A DNA stretch of 64,000 nt from Corythucha ciliata (Eukaryota > Arthropoda > Insecta > Hemiptera > Tingidae), in assembly GCA_038030265.1 (NCBI GenBank), contig CM075941.1, forward strand, positions 35,154,164 through 35,218,163, in the 5' to 3' direction. The notes below the pieces were generated by a model. That model worked only from the letters and a program-made list of their open reading frames with translations. It did not search any database and was not told the origin of the DNA. Position numbers and translations under genes: made by a program. This document shows, in pieces, positions 32,481-44,127 of the stretch; positions within the stretch are counted from its first letter, which is position 1, and each line of letters starts with the position of its first letter.

Positions 32481-34662
32481 CAGGGGCGGATCTACGGGGG
32501 GGGGAGTAACTATCCCCCCACCCAGGATTTCAGAAAAGTTGATTTTTTAAGGAATATAGAGAGAACATCACGACGATTCCCTGAGGACAAGCCGTGGATA
32601 GCAAGCTTATTTGTCGATTCTCTGATGTACAAAGGCTATCCCCTCCCCAACAATGCCAATTTCGTAGCCTCACCTTTTCATAAAGTGAGCCTCCATGTAT
32701 GAGATCGTGCAGAATTTTTACATGTTGAGAAATGTATCAAGAATGTAACAATGTAATATAAATGTTGGTACCTAAATTAGATCGATGAATATGCCCGTCC
32801 TGTTTTCGAAGAAAATCAAATGCACCTTAACTTTTTGCATGGTAGATACCCCTCCACAATGTTTCCACCATGAAATTGAGCGTTATTCAAATTGTTCCCA
32901 GTCTAAAAGTGAACATGTAGTAACTAGGAATAAATGTGAAACACGCTGCGCTTGCTAAGCGTTTTGCGCCGCTATTAGGAAAACCCAGCTTAACGGGCCG
33001 TAGAACGCGTACTTTTCGAGCTAAAGGGGCAAAAAAACTCAGGTTTTCGGTCCTTCTGAAGTTTCTATGGGGAAATTTTGGTGGAAAACTTATGAAGATT
33101 ACTCATGAGCTTATATAAAAAATAATAAGCGATTTTCTTTTGGCAGAAATGATCATTTTTGAGAAAAAAAGAGTGCTTTACTCTTCAGTGGTTTGATCAG
33201 CAAAATTATTCAAACGATCCTTGCGATTTTCAACATGCTAAAAAATCATTAAAGCCTCTTGTGAAGCGGTCCTTTGAATGGAACTGTATGTGAACGCTCA
33301 CCAAAGCGACAAAAAGATATCGCTCCGGCAGCTGGGTGTCGAACAGAGTGGATTTCACTACTACATAATACGAATTTCGACGTAATCAGTAAATTAGGGC
33401 CGATTATTGTGCAGAAATGGCTAAATTAAAGTAGAGAGTCACACTGAGTGGTAATTTTTGTCAAATACATAGTAGCAAATTAATTAAAAACGTCGAAATT
33501 CATAGTAGTAAATGCACTCTATTTGACTGCCAGCTTGCTGGGGCGCAGTAATTTTGAATGGGGCACATTGAAGAAGTTTTTATGATCCATGGAAAGTCGA
33601 TCGGGCAGATTTATTTAGTATGGCCAAGTGGGGGTTGACTTTTATCGAAAATTAAAAATCCCCGTATCGTACATAAGGAGCTGCCGAGGTGACAGAATAT
33701 ACTTATTTTTTGACAAAATTGCTAGTCCTGACTTTCTGTCAACGTCTGTCAGGGTGTGCTTTTCCCGAATCCATCGCCAAAAATTTACAGAAAGTCAGCT
33801 AAAAAGCGAGTTACTCGCATTTAGTTAAGATAATTTATGTTATCCTACAAAGATGTTAGAAAAATAATATCTCGGGTTTTGATTTTCGTACCATGGTGTT
33901 TTAAGCGTTTTCGATTGCAAATGAGGTCTACTTTCACCCTATTTTTTTTCTACACTTATTGGCATCCACCCAGTATGTATAAGTAGAAAGTTTTCGACAG
34001 AAAAAAATAAAAACGCTGAAACGCTAGGCACAACTTTTGGCAGCCCAAAAAACACGATTTTTGGGTCATTTTATCATTTTTTTCGAAACATCCCCTAAAC
34101 GAGTGGCTTTAGAGGAAAACCTTCTCGTACAATACATTTAGGTCATTAAATTTCCTATACCTCACCTTTCGTGCACACATTAGTTTTCGACGACCAATAC
34201 GGAGCACGATAAAACCTTTCGGGCCTTTTTTCTAAAATGTTGAAAGTCTTAAAATCACCTGTTTTCCGACCATTCTATGCCCCGTGAGCTTCATTTCAGG
34301 CCATCGACCTTCATTCCATTTGCTTACCCATTTTTTCAAGCCCCTCCGCCTCGGTTGAAAATTTCGAAGCCCTCTATTCTAGATTTTCTATCAAAAAACT
34401 GACCATTTTACCTCCAGAAAACGATAATTTATGCGTTAAACTTGATGTTATGGTGTCCTGGGACTCCCTAGCGTCGGTAACCGGTAATTTGTAGGGTAAA
34501 AGCCTAATTTGACTGGACTAATACGGCATAGGTGTACTGTACATCCTTATTTGTCATGAAAAACATCACGCCAAAATTGAATTAATTTTGGAATCGTTGG
34601 AATGATTACATGAGGATGTTGGTGTAAAGGGCCCCTAGGATTCAGACCTGGATCCGCCCCTG
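32481..34662. mobile_element. 2.18-kb hAT-like element with 8-bp TSD
   Basis: Termini CAGGGGCGGATC and GATCCGCCCCTG are flanked by GAATTAAC at both 32473-32480 and 34663-34670. An 8-bp duplication with CAGGGGCGG-type ends is characteristic of hAT elements. No hAT transposase frame survives inside, so it is non-autonomous. It contains a segment (about 33700-33985) related to 39085-39360. Confidence 0.85.
33700..33985. repeat. Dispersed repeat, relative of 39085-39360
   Basis: Shared phrases include tatctcg, ggttttgattttgg/cgtaccatggtgt, and gtctactttcaccc in the same order. Moderately diverged. Confidence 0.55.
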
Positions 34663-34924
34663 GAATTAACTTCAATTTTAATGCAGCAATCCACAAATTG
34701 TAATACATAAATTTGAAGCTTATATAATGGGGCAACTTTTGGTGAAATGGGAGATTCCTAGTCAAAAACAAGAGGGGTGAAATCAATAAGCGTTTAGGGG
34801 GCAGCTTTTAATACCATATACGGGCCTTTAAGGGCCGCAACCTATTTTTCGAGGGAATTAATTTGCTTGGTTGCAAATACTCCACAGACGCATAGCACAG
34901 AGCTTGTGAACGGGCCTTTAAAAA

Positions 34925-35061
34925 CCAGGGGCCTTATTCAGAACGATCGGGGAAAAATGCCGCAAGCGGGATCTAAGGACTCCGAATATGAAATAACATT
35001 ATCTCGCCATAGCAACCACACTTGCGGCGTTTTCCCCAACGATTCTGAATAGAGCCCCTGG
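34925..35061. mobile_element. Foldback family P, copy 1
   Basis: Ends CCAGGGGCCTTATTC/GAATAGAGCCCCTGG. The core contains ccgcaagcgggatctaagga, then aaataacattatctcgccat. Five copies are in the window. Confidence 0.75.
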
Positions 35062-35625
35062 AATGGAGCAGAGATGAGGCCAGAAAGTGTATGCCGAGTA
35101 GTAGACGAGGGTTGATTGGAGGGATTGAAGCCTGGGGCTCCCACTTAAGCCCACTTCACAAGCAACTCGTAAATAGGGGGTCATATGCTATTATTTTGCA
35201 CACCTTTCATGACTACGTTCTTCCGGTTGAATGGGACTGTCGCCAGCTCTCGGTCTAATAGTAGCGTGATTCTAACGTATTTTATATGTTTTTGTTTTCA
35301 AATAAGTGAACGCATTCGGCCATTGTTCTAGTACTTTCGGATCTTTTCTCGCTAATTAACCAGATTTTTCGGTTAAAATAAAGCCTCTGCCCACAAATAT
35401 TCGACTAGGTAAAACGACGTAACACTCGATTACATTTATTTATTGTGCAATTGGAAGAGATCCAATAAAAATTGAAGCATTTGATTGTGAGGGAATATGG
35501 TCCAGAAACGTATGCAGGTGAAGAAATCAGGGAAACGTTCGTACATTATTTTGTTAATGAGCATATTTTGTGTTTGACAAAAATACAGTAGAGAGCTCTA
35601 GCACCATTCCGAGAAATTTTCTGTG

Positions 35626-35762
35626 AAGCCCCGTCCACACTTTTCCGTCAAACTTACTAGTGCAAACGGGTTTGCACCAGCATAATAAAGCATAAACCTA
35701 CTGATTCAAACCCGTTTGTACCGGTAAGTTAGAAAGAAAGTTTGATCGTGTGGACGGGGCTT
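35626..35762. repeat. 137-bp MITE (AAGCCCCGTCCACAC ends)
   Basis: Termini aagccccgtccacac and gtgtggacggggctt, with arms extending through tcaaacttac. It lies 141 bp past the Cog7 stop codon, so it may be in or just beyond that gene's 3' UTR. Confidence 0.75.
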
Positions 35763-35902
35763 AAAGCTTATTTTAAAACCAACTAATCCATCGTTGAACT
35801 TTCCGTCTAATTCCCTGCTGATGCTAAAACTCCCAAATAATTCATTAAGGTGGTATATACCCAAGGTCTTGAATGGTACCTACAAGATCACTCAGTTCGA
35901 AT

Positions 35903-38900
35903 TCAAGAAGAAGTGATATTCCTCATTTGACGGACCGTTGCGACCAGTTTTGCCGAACACCCCGTGCTCTGAGTCTGATACGAATCAGCAGGTATGGCCA
36001 ATAATGTAACGACTTGAGACAGACTATCTGACAGGTTAAAGCCCAAGTCTTCCAAGACATTGCCCAAATAAGCTGTGAGTGACCAAAGCCAAATTCTTAC
36101 ACTTCTTCTTTTTCAGAACAACACAAAATGTGTACTCATGACGGTAGTCCTACCTATATCGGTCGTTATCTGTTTGGCCATATTCGGTGTTACATTCCTC
36201 AACGTAAAGAGTTTGTCGAGATAGGCTGTACAAGTTTTTCGGGCGACGCTATCCAGCAAGGTTTCAGCGTGAGATTCTCGCCCTTCTTTGGTCAAAAATG
36301 GTTCCAAGTGCTGAGGAAGCGTCATTAGATACTCGCCAATCTGATAAAGCAAGGGTTAGAAGAATGAAATATTTCATATTGCTCAATACCAACCTGCGTG
36401 ACGTATTCGAGGGGTGCATAGCTGTAGTCAGGAAGCTGTTGAGTGACAGTCACGCTTGAAGCCCACGCATTTGGTGCCCTATCCAATTGAATCATGACTG
36501 GTGTAAACATCACGTCCAATGTGGATTTATCACCCTCCTTAGTTACTCTGAGTATCTCTTTGTTAACTTCACTCATTAATGACGGATATTCGCTTTCTTT
36601 CAGAGAAGAAACGAAATTCAGGTACTTGTCGAACGCGTCTTTAGCCAGAAGAGCCTCCTTGATACGAAAGTCGGTTAGTTTCGACGCGTCTTGCACAGCC
36701 TGAATCAGTTCCTTATCGAGCTCCTCGACAGCGCTTTGCAAATCCACCAAATTTTGGAGAAGTTTTAAGCAGATTTGAAACAATGACCACTCCTCTTTTG
36801 TTTGCTTTTCAACGTCGATTTTTCTCATCAAATTTCGATAATTTTCCAAGTGTTTCAAAAGACAAAACTGAAAGGTGACCCTGAGTCATTTCAAGTCAAC
36901 AATTTCCTCCAAATACGTACACAGCTCCACGCACAAACCTGAATTGCCGAGATTAGACCAGGAAATCCAGCTCCATCAGTTAGTTGCAAGCAACGCTTCA
37001 GAGCTCGGGTACATGCGGATAACAATGGAGGTGTGGTCAAACCGAGGGCTTGTGTCCTCTCCATTAAGTCTCCAGTTAGACTGAAATCCGATGACTCTTT
37101 AATTATCTGCCTCTCTTCCATAATGCAGTACTGAGCAAGGTAGCCAGTGTACATTGAGTACACTGCCTTGTCGATTTGGTGCAATACTTTATCGTCCACA
37201 TTGTCTATAAATTACCGAAGCCGAAAATAAATACATCACGAAAAATGTAACACTCACATCTAACCTATTTTATGCACAAGACTGTTAAAGTTCTGCCTGA
37301 AACGATCCGAGGACTCTTTCAGTTGAAGTAGAAAGATCAAAGGCTCAGCCTGCTGCTTTAAAACCGTATCAATACTGGAAGAAATTTCTTTTTGAGTTGT
37401 ATTGAGAACGTCTATGAAAATAGGGGGTAACATATCAACCGATCCGAAAGCTTGTTGACACCATTTCACCTGGATTTACATTTCGGTTAAGCAAGAATAT
37501 ATGTATAATTTAAAGAAAAACACTTGCTTGTGATTGCCAGTTGTCCAAAAGATAGTGATAAAATGCGTTGAGCCATTCGAGTACTCCATGATCTTGATCG
37601 ATTTCAACAATTTTGATCCATTCTTGACACATTACGTCTTTTTCACACCTGGCGTAATATTTCAAGAGTTGGGGTAGTCGATTCATTCCAGTGAACATAG
37701 CTATGAATTTTTTTACTTCTCCTGGGAATTTAAAACAAACTAGAATGAAAACTTGTTAATTGAAGGGAAGCAGGAAGGGAGTTCAGGTACCTAAATTTTT
37801 ATTCGTGAGCGCTTTAACAAGCTGAGGGCTGGCGAATGCTTCAAGGCGATTTTTAAAACTTTCGAGCTGGAGCTTCCTGTCCTCATAGTCCACTGAGTTG
37901 GCCAGAACTAACAAAGATTGCTGCATACTTATGACTTTGCTGGCTATTGCGTCTAAATTGTGTGATTCAAAGACCTGAAAGCCAACTTCATGATCAAAAA
38001 TGCGACGTTTATTGGATTGAAGTCATGCCTCTTCAATGTCTGACGCCAGAACGGTCCAGTTGTCGGCTTCATGAAGAGCATGTTTGGCTGTTTGAAGTTC
38101 AGTTTTTAAGCTGTCCAATTTCTCTAATGCGGCCATCGAAGCTGCTGTATCCTGCTGGATCTGTTTTAAAAATTATGTCACGATGAGTGACCAGAAAAAA
38201 AAATTATTTTAATTTGGCAAAAATAAGCCTGCCCGAAAAAGTTGAACCTTAGTTATTTCCTGTTTCACAATTTGCATCTTCTCCTTCAGCATAAGAGCCT
38301 CTTTTTGAATCATATCCGTATCATGTAAAACCCTGGGCATATTTTTCAGAACCTTTTGAAGAAAAAATAATTCACTCTTACGGTACAAAGAAATACATTT
38401 TTTCCATAATGAGGGAAAAACTAACGTGATCACTTGTTTCTTCAATCGCGCCATTAATCTGCTGAACGTAGAGCTGAAGTTTTGATATCACCGACGCCAT
38501 GTAAGCCTGAAAAACGAAATTCTACTGGCTTAGTCAGTTTTTCAATAAATTACTCGTTCAGGTGCTCTGGCAAACGATCAAACTTATGTTTTGCACACAA
38601 ATATTTGTTGTTAACTAGTCAGGAGAAACTTTCTTGCCAGTTGTGAAAGTGTATTCAGTCCCAGATCTTGCTTTTTGCCGCCCCGGGCCTAATTTAATCT
38701 TTCTGCCCCATGCTACTACCCCCCCCCCCACTGTCGTTTCCTCATCGGTTTTAGTGCTTTTTATCACATTAAAATCACAAAACTTGTTAAAAATTTTCAG
38801 GTCAAAACAAGCGAATTGAAGAGAAAAATAATTATTTTTTCTATGACGAAAAATCACCAAACAACTAAGAAAAAGCTTACGACTATTTTTGAAAAGTACC

Positions 38901-41900
38901 ACTTTGAAGATGTTTTTCTGAATCACGGGTTGTCCCCCCTCACACACAAAATCACACACTACACAACAAATTACACTCAAAATTAGTGTGGACAAACGGG
39001 GACTGACTTTTTTCAAAAAAAAAAAAAAAAAAAAAATCCCCGATTTCCACGACTTTGAGCCGCATTTGAGGGCACATAAAATAGTTAATGTCCACCACAA
39101 ATGGCTAATCCTGACAGTAAATAGTGTGCTCTTTCCAAATCCATCACCAAAAGTTGCGAAAATTCAAATAGAATGCGAGTTTCTCGCAGTTTGTTTAAAA
39201 AATGACGTAAGCCTTAAAAATCGTTAGAAAAATCATATCTCGAAGGGTTTTGATTTTGGGACCATGGTGTATAGGATGACTTCGGTCGCAAATGTGGTCT
39301 ACTTTCACCCAACATTTTATGTCACACTTATCCCCTTCCACCCTGTATAATGTGGCAAGAAAAGCCACAATTCGGCTAGGAAACAGCCAAGTCAGACCCT
39401 AAAACAAACTACATGCATAATATTACTCTAATGGCGTTTTCCATTCAAAGCAAGACTCTAGTGTAGCGTAAGTTTTTCCACCCGTCCTCTCTGAATTGAA
39501 ACATATGTTTATGGAGAGGACGCTGCACTTCACTAGTGTAGTGTTTTGAATGGAAATCGCTATAAAAGTTGTCATTTAGCTTCAAAAACTGACTATCGTA
39601 AAACCCATTATTTCCGTCTGCGGCCCCGAGCGACCTGGGGCCCAGCAGTAGCCAAGGTCGCTAGGGGCGTCGACTTCTGCAGGTATCTTCTTCTGAGTGG
39701 GTTCGATTCCCGCTACAGTTTGGATTATTTGAGCCAAGGTCAACTTATGCGTAAAAAGTTAAAAGTAAAAAGCTCTCGCCCTCGTCCCTCGTCTAATAAC
39801 GCACCGGGAATGATTTTAGAACAAATGATCAATGTAGCGTCTCTATGTAACCATAGTGCCCGTAGAAAAAGTTTGTTGTTGATCAGTTGTTAATTTCATT
39901 AAATATTTTTGGTGGGAGTGAACAAATCGAACTCAAAATGAAGCAACACGTTCGAGAGTCCATCACTCAGACGGACTTTAGTTGGACGTAAAGCCCCGTT
40001 GGTTTACCTACGATTACTTAACTTTACTTGATGCGATCTGGGTATTTATGCGATATGGGTAGAAATCGAAAGTAGGAAATTGAACCTTGCGAAATTGACG
40101 ACTCAATGGGACGTCAGAGGCCTTATTCCGAAGCCGTGTGAAAATGCCGCAAAAAGCGCATGGCCGCAAAAAAAAAAGCAAGCCGCAAGGGTTGCTATGG
40201 CGGGATAATGTTATTTCTTATTCTGCTTGCGGCATTTTCTCCCTACCGTTCAGAATAAGGCCCCTCTGGGGCCCTAGTTAGAGTAAGGCACTATAAAACA
40301 CGAGTACTGCAACACGCAAATCGGCGCCATACTTGGTCCCTCATATGGTTATAATTATCACCTGATCTCATTGACAAGTAGGATATTTTTATTTATTTCG
40401 ACCGCGTTCCGCGTTTGTTTGCTGTTACGATGACAATTTTTTCATTCATGATATCGTGTTTACCCTAACGACTAAGGGACCAAATATGGCGCTGAAATCC
40501 GTGTTGCAGTACCTGTGTTTTAAAGGTTCTCTAGTTAGAGTTGTCGGGAAATAATCCCGCAAGCGGTATCCAAGGACGCTTCATCAGAAATAGTATTATC
40601 TCGCCATAGCAACCACCTCATGTGAGTTTTTCCCGACAACTCGGAATAAGGCCCGGGGGGTCAACCATGAGCTAGCGTAAAAATACCGTCAAAACGCGGT
40701 ATCTATGGCGTTATAACATTATTTATGATAAAGCGTCCTTAGTTACCGCTTGCGTTAATTTTTTAACGCTAGCTCATGGTTGACCCCCTGGTCTTTTCAG
40801 CTTATCCTAAAAACCGCATCGTATTTCTAGGTTGTCACCTTGTGGAACAACTCTCCTTGACACAATAGGGGTACTCAAATAAAAATCGGTATTTCGGAAA
40901 ACCAGTAAACAGGGGGTCAACCGTGAGCTAGCGTTAAAAAATTAACGCAAGCGGTAACTAAGGACGCTCTACCACAAATAATGTTATAACGCCACAGATA
41001 CCGCGTTTTTACGGTATTTTTACGCTAGCTCATGGTTGACCCCCTGATCTTATAAATCTTGTTTCTTTAGTAACGCATAGATAGGGGGGGGGAGATTTTT
41101 ACTTTAATTACAGAGAAATACACCTTTAAAGGTTTACAGGCTGATTATTTGAGTACCCCTAATGGGAAGAGCCAGTGTTGGGCAAGTGTGAGCAGTTGTC
41201 ATCACCTAGATTAAAATGCGCAGCCAAAAGAAGAATGAAATGAAAAGAATGAAACCAGATGATTTTCTTCAAAAGAGTACTCGCAAAACAATGGAACGGA
41301 CCTTATGTTTCCTATTTGCTAGAAAGGCGCCGCACACGCCGTACTATTTTAAGCTCCGGAGGGTTGTAATAGAATAGTGAAACACATGTGAGACGAGATG
41401 AATTTGACTTTGACAGATAAAATTTATGATCACATGGCTGTGAAATTCGTTCTCATCTCGTCTCACACGTGTTTCACTTTTCTATTACAACCGCCCAGCT
41501 CTCTATAGTCTGTCCACTTAGTGATAGACTCTCGAACGTGTAGCTTCATTTCGATAGTTCGATTTGTTCACTCCCAACAAAAATATTTCAAGAACTCAAC
41601 AAAAAAATTTTACTACGGTCGGGGGGGGGGGGGCATGGTTACGTACAGACGCTGCACAGTGATTTTAGGAGAAGGGGCAAAGGCGAAGCTCATTCCACTA
41701 AATTCAAGGGCGGGCGAGAGTCCATCCTTAAGTGGACAGACCATAGCTAACTATAGCACAGTCTTGGAAGATGCAAAAAACCAGTCAGAGGTTCTAGTAA
41801 AGGGGGCGTTTTCTCTAGATTTCAGTGTTCCTAGGAAAATTCTTTCCCGCTCGTTCGCTTCAAATTGAATCACAAGTTGATGGTGAGGACCTCCGTCCTC

Positions 41901-42152
41901 ACCAGAGAAAAGTTATAGAACAGGCCTCCCGTACCGTCGCTAGAATGAGGACGAGACAAATGTAAAAATGTTACATGGCCTTCTTACCTCTTTATTACTG
42001 ATCGCTTCATCATTTTTGAATGTTTTGTTGATCCAAACTTTTGGATCGAAGTTTTCAGCGGAAAAGGCCGAAATATCCTGCGAAAATAAAAGCACTTGAA
42101 CATGAACGCCAACTCTTAACTCTCCTTGTAATGAGTTTATTGGAATTACCAT
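35903..42152 (-). CDS. Cog7: Conserved oligomeric Golgi complex subunit 7
   Basis: COG7 belongs to lobe B of the COG complex, which tethers retrograde vesicles at Golgi membranes. Minus-strand coding exons: 42152-42150, 42077-41988, 38506-38426, 38352-38248, 38160-38029, 37974-37791, 37721-37528, 37469-37265, 37204-36939, 36867-36394, 36340-36154, 36072-35903; 2091 nt, 696 residues, all phases consistent. Family landmarks read in order: DISAFSAENFD...W at the N-terminus, KLQLYVQQINGAIEETS, LKNMPRVL, NRLEAFASPQLV, MNRLPQLLKYY, GLISAIQ, YAPLEYVTQ-IGEYLM, EPFLT, and a C-terminal ATVRQMRNITSS. It is somewhat shorter than the vertebrate protein (about 770), chiefly a linker in exon 11. Exon 1 codes only the ATG; exons 5 and 7 end at GC donors. 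Intron 2 is 3.5 kb of repeats. Confidence 0.93.
39085..39360. repeat. Dispersed repeat, relative of 33700-33985
   Basis: It ends ccaccctgtata and shares the ggttttgattttgggaccat and gtctactttcaccca phrases with the copy inside the hAT-like element. Confidence 0.55.
39431..39562. repeat. ~132-bp MITE (GCGTTTTCCATTC ends)
   Basis: Termini atggcgttttccattcaaa and tttgaatggaaatcgctat. A similar pair of ends lies at 62512-62650. Confidence 0.65.
39642..39895 (+). repeat. Candidate tRNA-derived SINE
   Basis: An A-box-like tagccaaggtcg (39649) and a perfect B-box GGTTCGATTCC (39700) are 51 bp apart, and the B-box sits in a pairable T-arm (gtggg/cccgc). Acceptor-stem pairing is not seen, so this is not a functional tRNA. 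It is most like a SINE head with an unrelated body; no second copy in the window to confirm it. Confidence 0.4.
40116..40267. mobile_element. Foldback family P, copy 2 (inverted)
   Basis: Ends AGAGGCCTTATTC/GAATAAGGCCCCTCT; core in the opposite orientation to copy 1, with an internal A-rich insertion (caaaaaaaaaagcaag). Confidence 0.75.
40274..40538. repeat. ~265-bp foldback element
   Basis: Arms of about 70 bp (tactgcaacacgcaaatcgg, catacttggtccct) recur inverted near 40470-40530. It sits between P copies 2 and 3. Confidence 0.7.
40535..40655. mobile_element. Foldback family P, copy 3
   Basis: The core tcccgcaagcggtatccaag is present and the right end is ggaataaggcccg. The left terminus is altered where it joins the preceding foldback. 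It directly abuts family Q copy 1 with no intervening bases. Confidence 0.7.
40656..40788. mobile_element. Foldback family Q, copy 1
   Basis: A 133-bp element with ends GGGGGTCAACCATGAGCTAG and exact inverse. The core is homologous to family P (cttgcg, gcgtcctta, aacattattt, ctatggcg in reverse). Copies also at 40912 and 42858. Confidence 0.85.
40868..41159. mobile_element. 292-bp TIR element hosting a Q copy, TSD TA
   Basis: Termini GGGGTACTCAAAT/ATTTGAGTACCCC are flanked by TA on both sides, as in Tc1/mariner-type insertions. Family Q copy 2 is nested at 40912-41044. Confidence 0.8.
40912..41044. mobile_element. Foldback family Q, copy 2 (inverted, nested)
   Basis: 133 bp, opposite orientation to copy 1, one change in the left end (ccgtgag for ccatgag). 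Inserted inside the 40868-41159 element, hence younger than it. Confidence 0.85.
41362..41492. repeat. 131-bp foldback element
   Basis: Near-perfect arms of about 50 bp starting ggttgtaatagaatagtgaa; centre near 41425. Confidence 0.8.
41503..41746. repeat. ~244-bp TIR element
   Basis: Termini ctatagtctgtccactta and taagtggacagaccatag. Just inside, about 65 bases (41518-41590) match the reverse complement of 39895-39965. A run of G lies near 41622. Confidence 0.65.
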
Positions 42153-42857
42153 GATGTCTTTAAATATTCATAAAATTCCAGAATAATAAACAAACAAGCA
42201 TTAATGTTTCCACATCACTCAAACTCCAAAGACAAAAAATAATTAAATAAAATAACAAATCACATTTTTGACAAGCTCGCCGCATATACACCGATAATAT
42301 AACCTTCTAGGTACTTGCTGATCTACGATCCTGACGCCTGACCATGTCGTCACGCATTGGATAGGCGGGATTTTTCCTCAAATGACCCCAACCTTGTCGG
42401 GAGCTAGGTCCCCCCTGGTGTCACGGTGGGCAGGGGTTTTAGTGTGTGCCCCCCCCCCATCAAATAAAAATTGGTTACCACTTGTTTTTACGTTAATTAA
42501 CGTGTTTCCCCCGACATTTTTATGTATAGTACTATAGGTACATGGCTCTCAGTCTCAGTACTTATGGTATACGTATACCTCCCCCCGCTCCCTCGCACAT
42601 GTCGGAAAATGTCAAACAAAACGGCCCGGCCGGCACCCCGCAATAAATTACTGTGATTTTGATTACGATGATTTTGGGTATTATGGTTGAACCACATTCT
42701 AATGGAACCTAATGAAAAAATTAAGAAAACCAATTTCAAACAAATAAAAAACTGTATCGCCCAACAGAATTATTAATTTACTTTAAAATTATTGACCGAT
42801 ATGGGCAAAAAAAAACAACACCGGCAAATCACATAAGTTGCGATTGCGACCTCTTCA

Positions 42858-42989
42858 GGGGGTCAACCATGAGCTAGCGTAAAAATACCGTCAAAACGCG
42901 GTATCTATGGCGTTATAACATTATTTGTGATAGAGCGTCCTTAGTTACCGCTTGCGTTAATTTTTTAACGCTAGCTCATGGTTGACCCC
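42858..42989. mobile_element. Foldback family Q, copy 3
   Basis: Nearly identical to copy 1, same orientation. Its right end ggttgacccc runs straight into aaagatatagaactact, which recurs inverted at about 43738-43760 next to a lone ggttgaccccc, as if a larger element (to about 43771) shares the same terminal sequence. Confidence 0.8.
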
Positions 42990-43771
42990 AAAGATATAGA
43001 ACTACTGGATTGCTCACTGTGGACGGGGAATCCGAGCCAGTGGTTGGGGGGTTTGGCCTTGATGAAGACCGCCTATCTGAAACCTTCGTATTTATCGCAT
43101 CCCTCCCCCAGTACCCTGCCACCTCATCCGAACGCCTTAGTGTGCTAAGTTTCCCAGTTATTTACTTATTCATTTCAGTTTATTTTTTGAATTATAAATC
43201 AAAGTTAATGCCTTTTAGTTTTATTTCAAATGTCGAACTGTGAAAAATGTATGAAATCCTTTGGCTAGTATGGGTGCTGCATGACGTATGTCACACCGGA
43301 AGAGGAAATTATGTAAGTTTCCTATTTGTAAATTTGTGTTTTTCATGTTTGAAAAGTTGGCGTTGGGCGTTAACGCGGCGTTGCAAAGGGAACGCCGGGA
43401 GAATTCTCAACGCCGCTTTGGTCCAACGCTCGTGTGAACCAGGCCTTAATATCGTGACAAAATTGAATGAAATAAGGTAATTAATAGTTGGTATCAACTG
43501 TTGTTTATTATACAGAACGGGCCCTACATGCTGAATTGTGATTTTTAATTGGATAGCTCATTCCCATTGTACGACTAACGTATAAGGAGTTTTTAAACGT
43601 GCCGCCAAGCAGCCTTCATCAAGGTCACGGGGTGCAGGTTAGACCGTTTTTCTCTCGTACAATTCAACATCAGTGAGCAATCTAGCAAGCTAGCTGTGGT
43701 TTTCCCTATATCAACTAGCAATCCATGTTTCTATATCAATGAGTAGTTCTATATCTTTGGTTGACCCCCAG
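42990..43771. repeat. Candidate ~780-bp element with Q-like ends
   Basis: The segments aaagatatagaactact and ggattgctcactg near 42990 recur inverted at about 43673-43760, the latter closing with ggttgaccccc. The interior includes a GC-rich imperfect inverted repeat (gttaacgcggcgttg, about 43370-43430). No coding region. Confidence 0.45.
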
Positions 43772-43834
43772 GCATTATATTTCAATTTTCAGTTAAATAA
43801 AAACACGTTAACGTTAACGTAACAACATACGCTG

Positions 43835-44127
43835 CATTCTCTGGAGTGGACGACATCCGGGCGAAAAAAGGTAATTCTCTTCGACTGTTACCTTTTCTCG
43901 GGTCTTTCCCTCTACACAAGTCCGAAAACGATTATCACACTCTTGTCACTGAAAACAAATTCTCCTAATTGTTGGTCTGCGAACAGCAATAGTGATGTGC
44001 TATGTTTCATGCTTGTAATGTTGGCAACACAACTGACGTTTCTTTTATCAGTTTCAATTTATTTACCTTTATTTTGGTAATTCAGTTGACGAATGATCCT
44101 CCGTACTAAAAATTCCTTTACAGAACA
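43835..44127. repeat. ~300-bp dispersed repeat, inverted partner of 51257-51560
   Basis: Continuous similarity to the reverse complement of 51257-51560, including agcaatagtgatgtgctat and aatgatcctccgtactaaaa. Noncoding as far as I can see. Confidence 0.7.

Larger units (their letters stand above)
38507..41987 (-). other. Cog7 intron 2, repeat-filled
   Basis: The gtaaga donor side is at 41987 and a tttttcag acceptor at 38507. At 3.5 kb it dwarfs the other introns (about 60-150 bp). It holds at least nine foldback elements, a SINE-like head, a 22-A tract and a C-tract; no extra coding exon is seen. Confidence 0.85.

Noticed and set aside
36128..38186. Plus-strand open frames across the Cog7 exons
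   Set aside because: They are antisense shadows of minus-strand coding exons whose translation matches the COG7 family throughout.
38615..39100. 161-codon minus-strand open frame in Cog7 intron 2
   Set aside because: Contains a Phe run from the A-tract and low-complexity sequence; lies in an intron on the same strand as Cog7.
39640..39715. A functional tRNA gene
   Set aside because: Only the A- and B-boxes and a T-arm fit; acceptor and anticodon stems do not pair.
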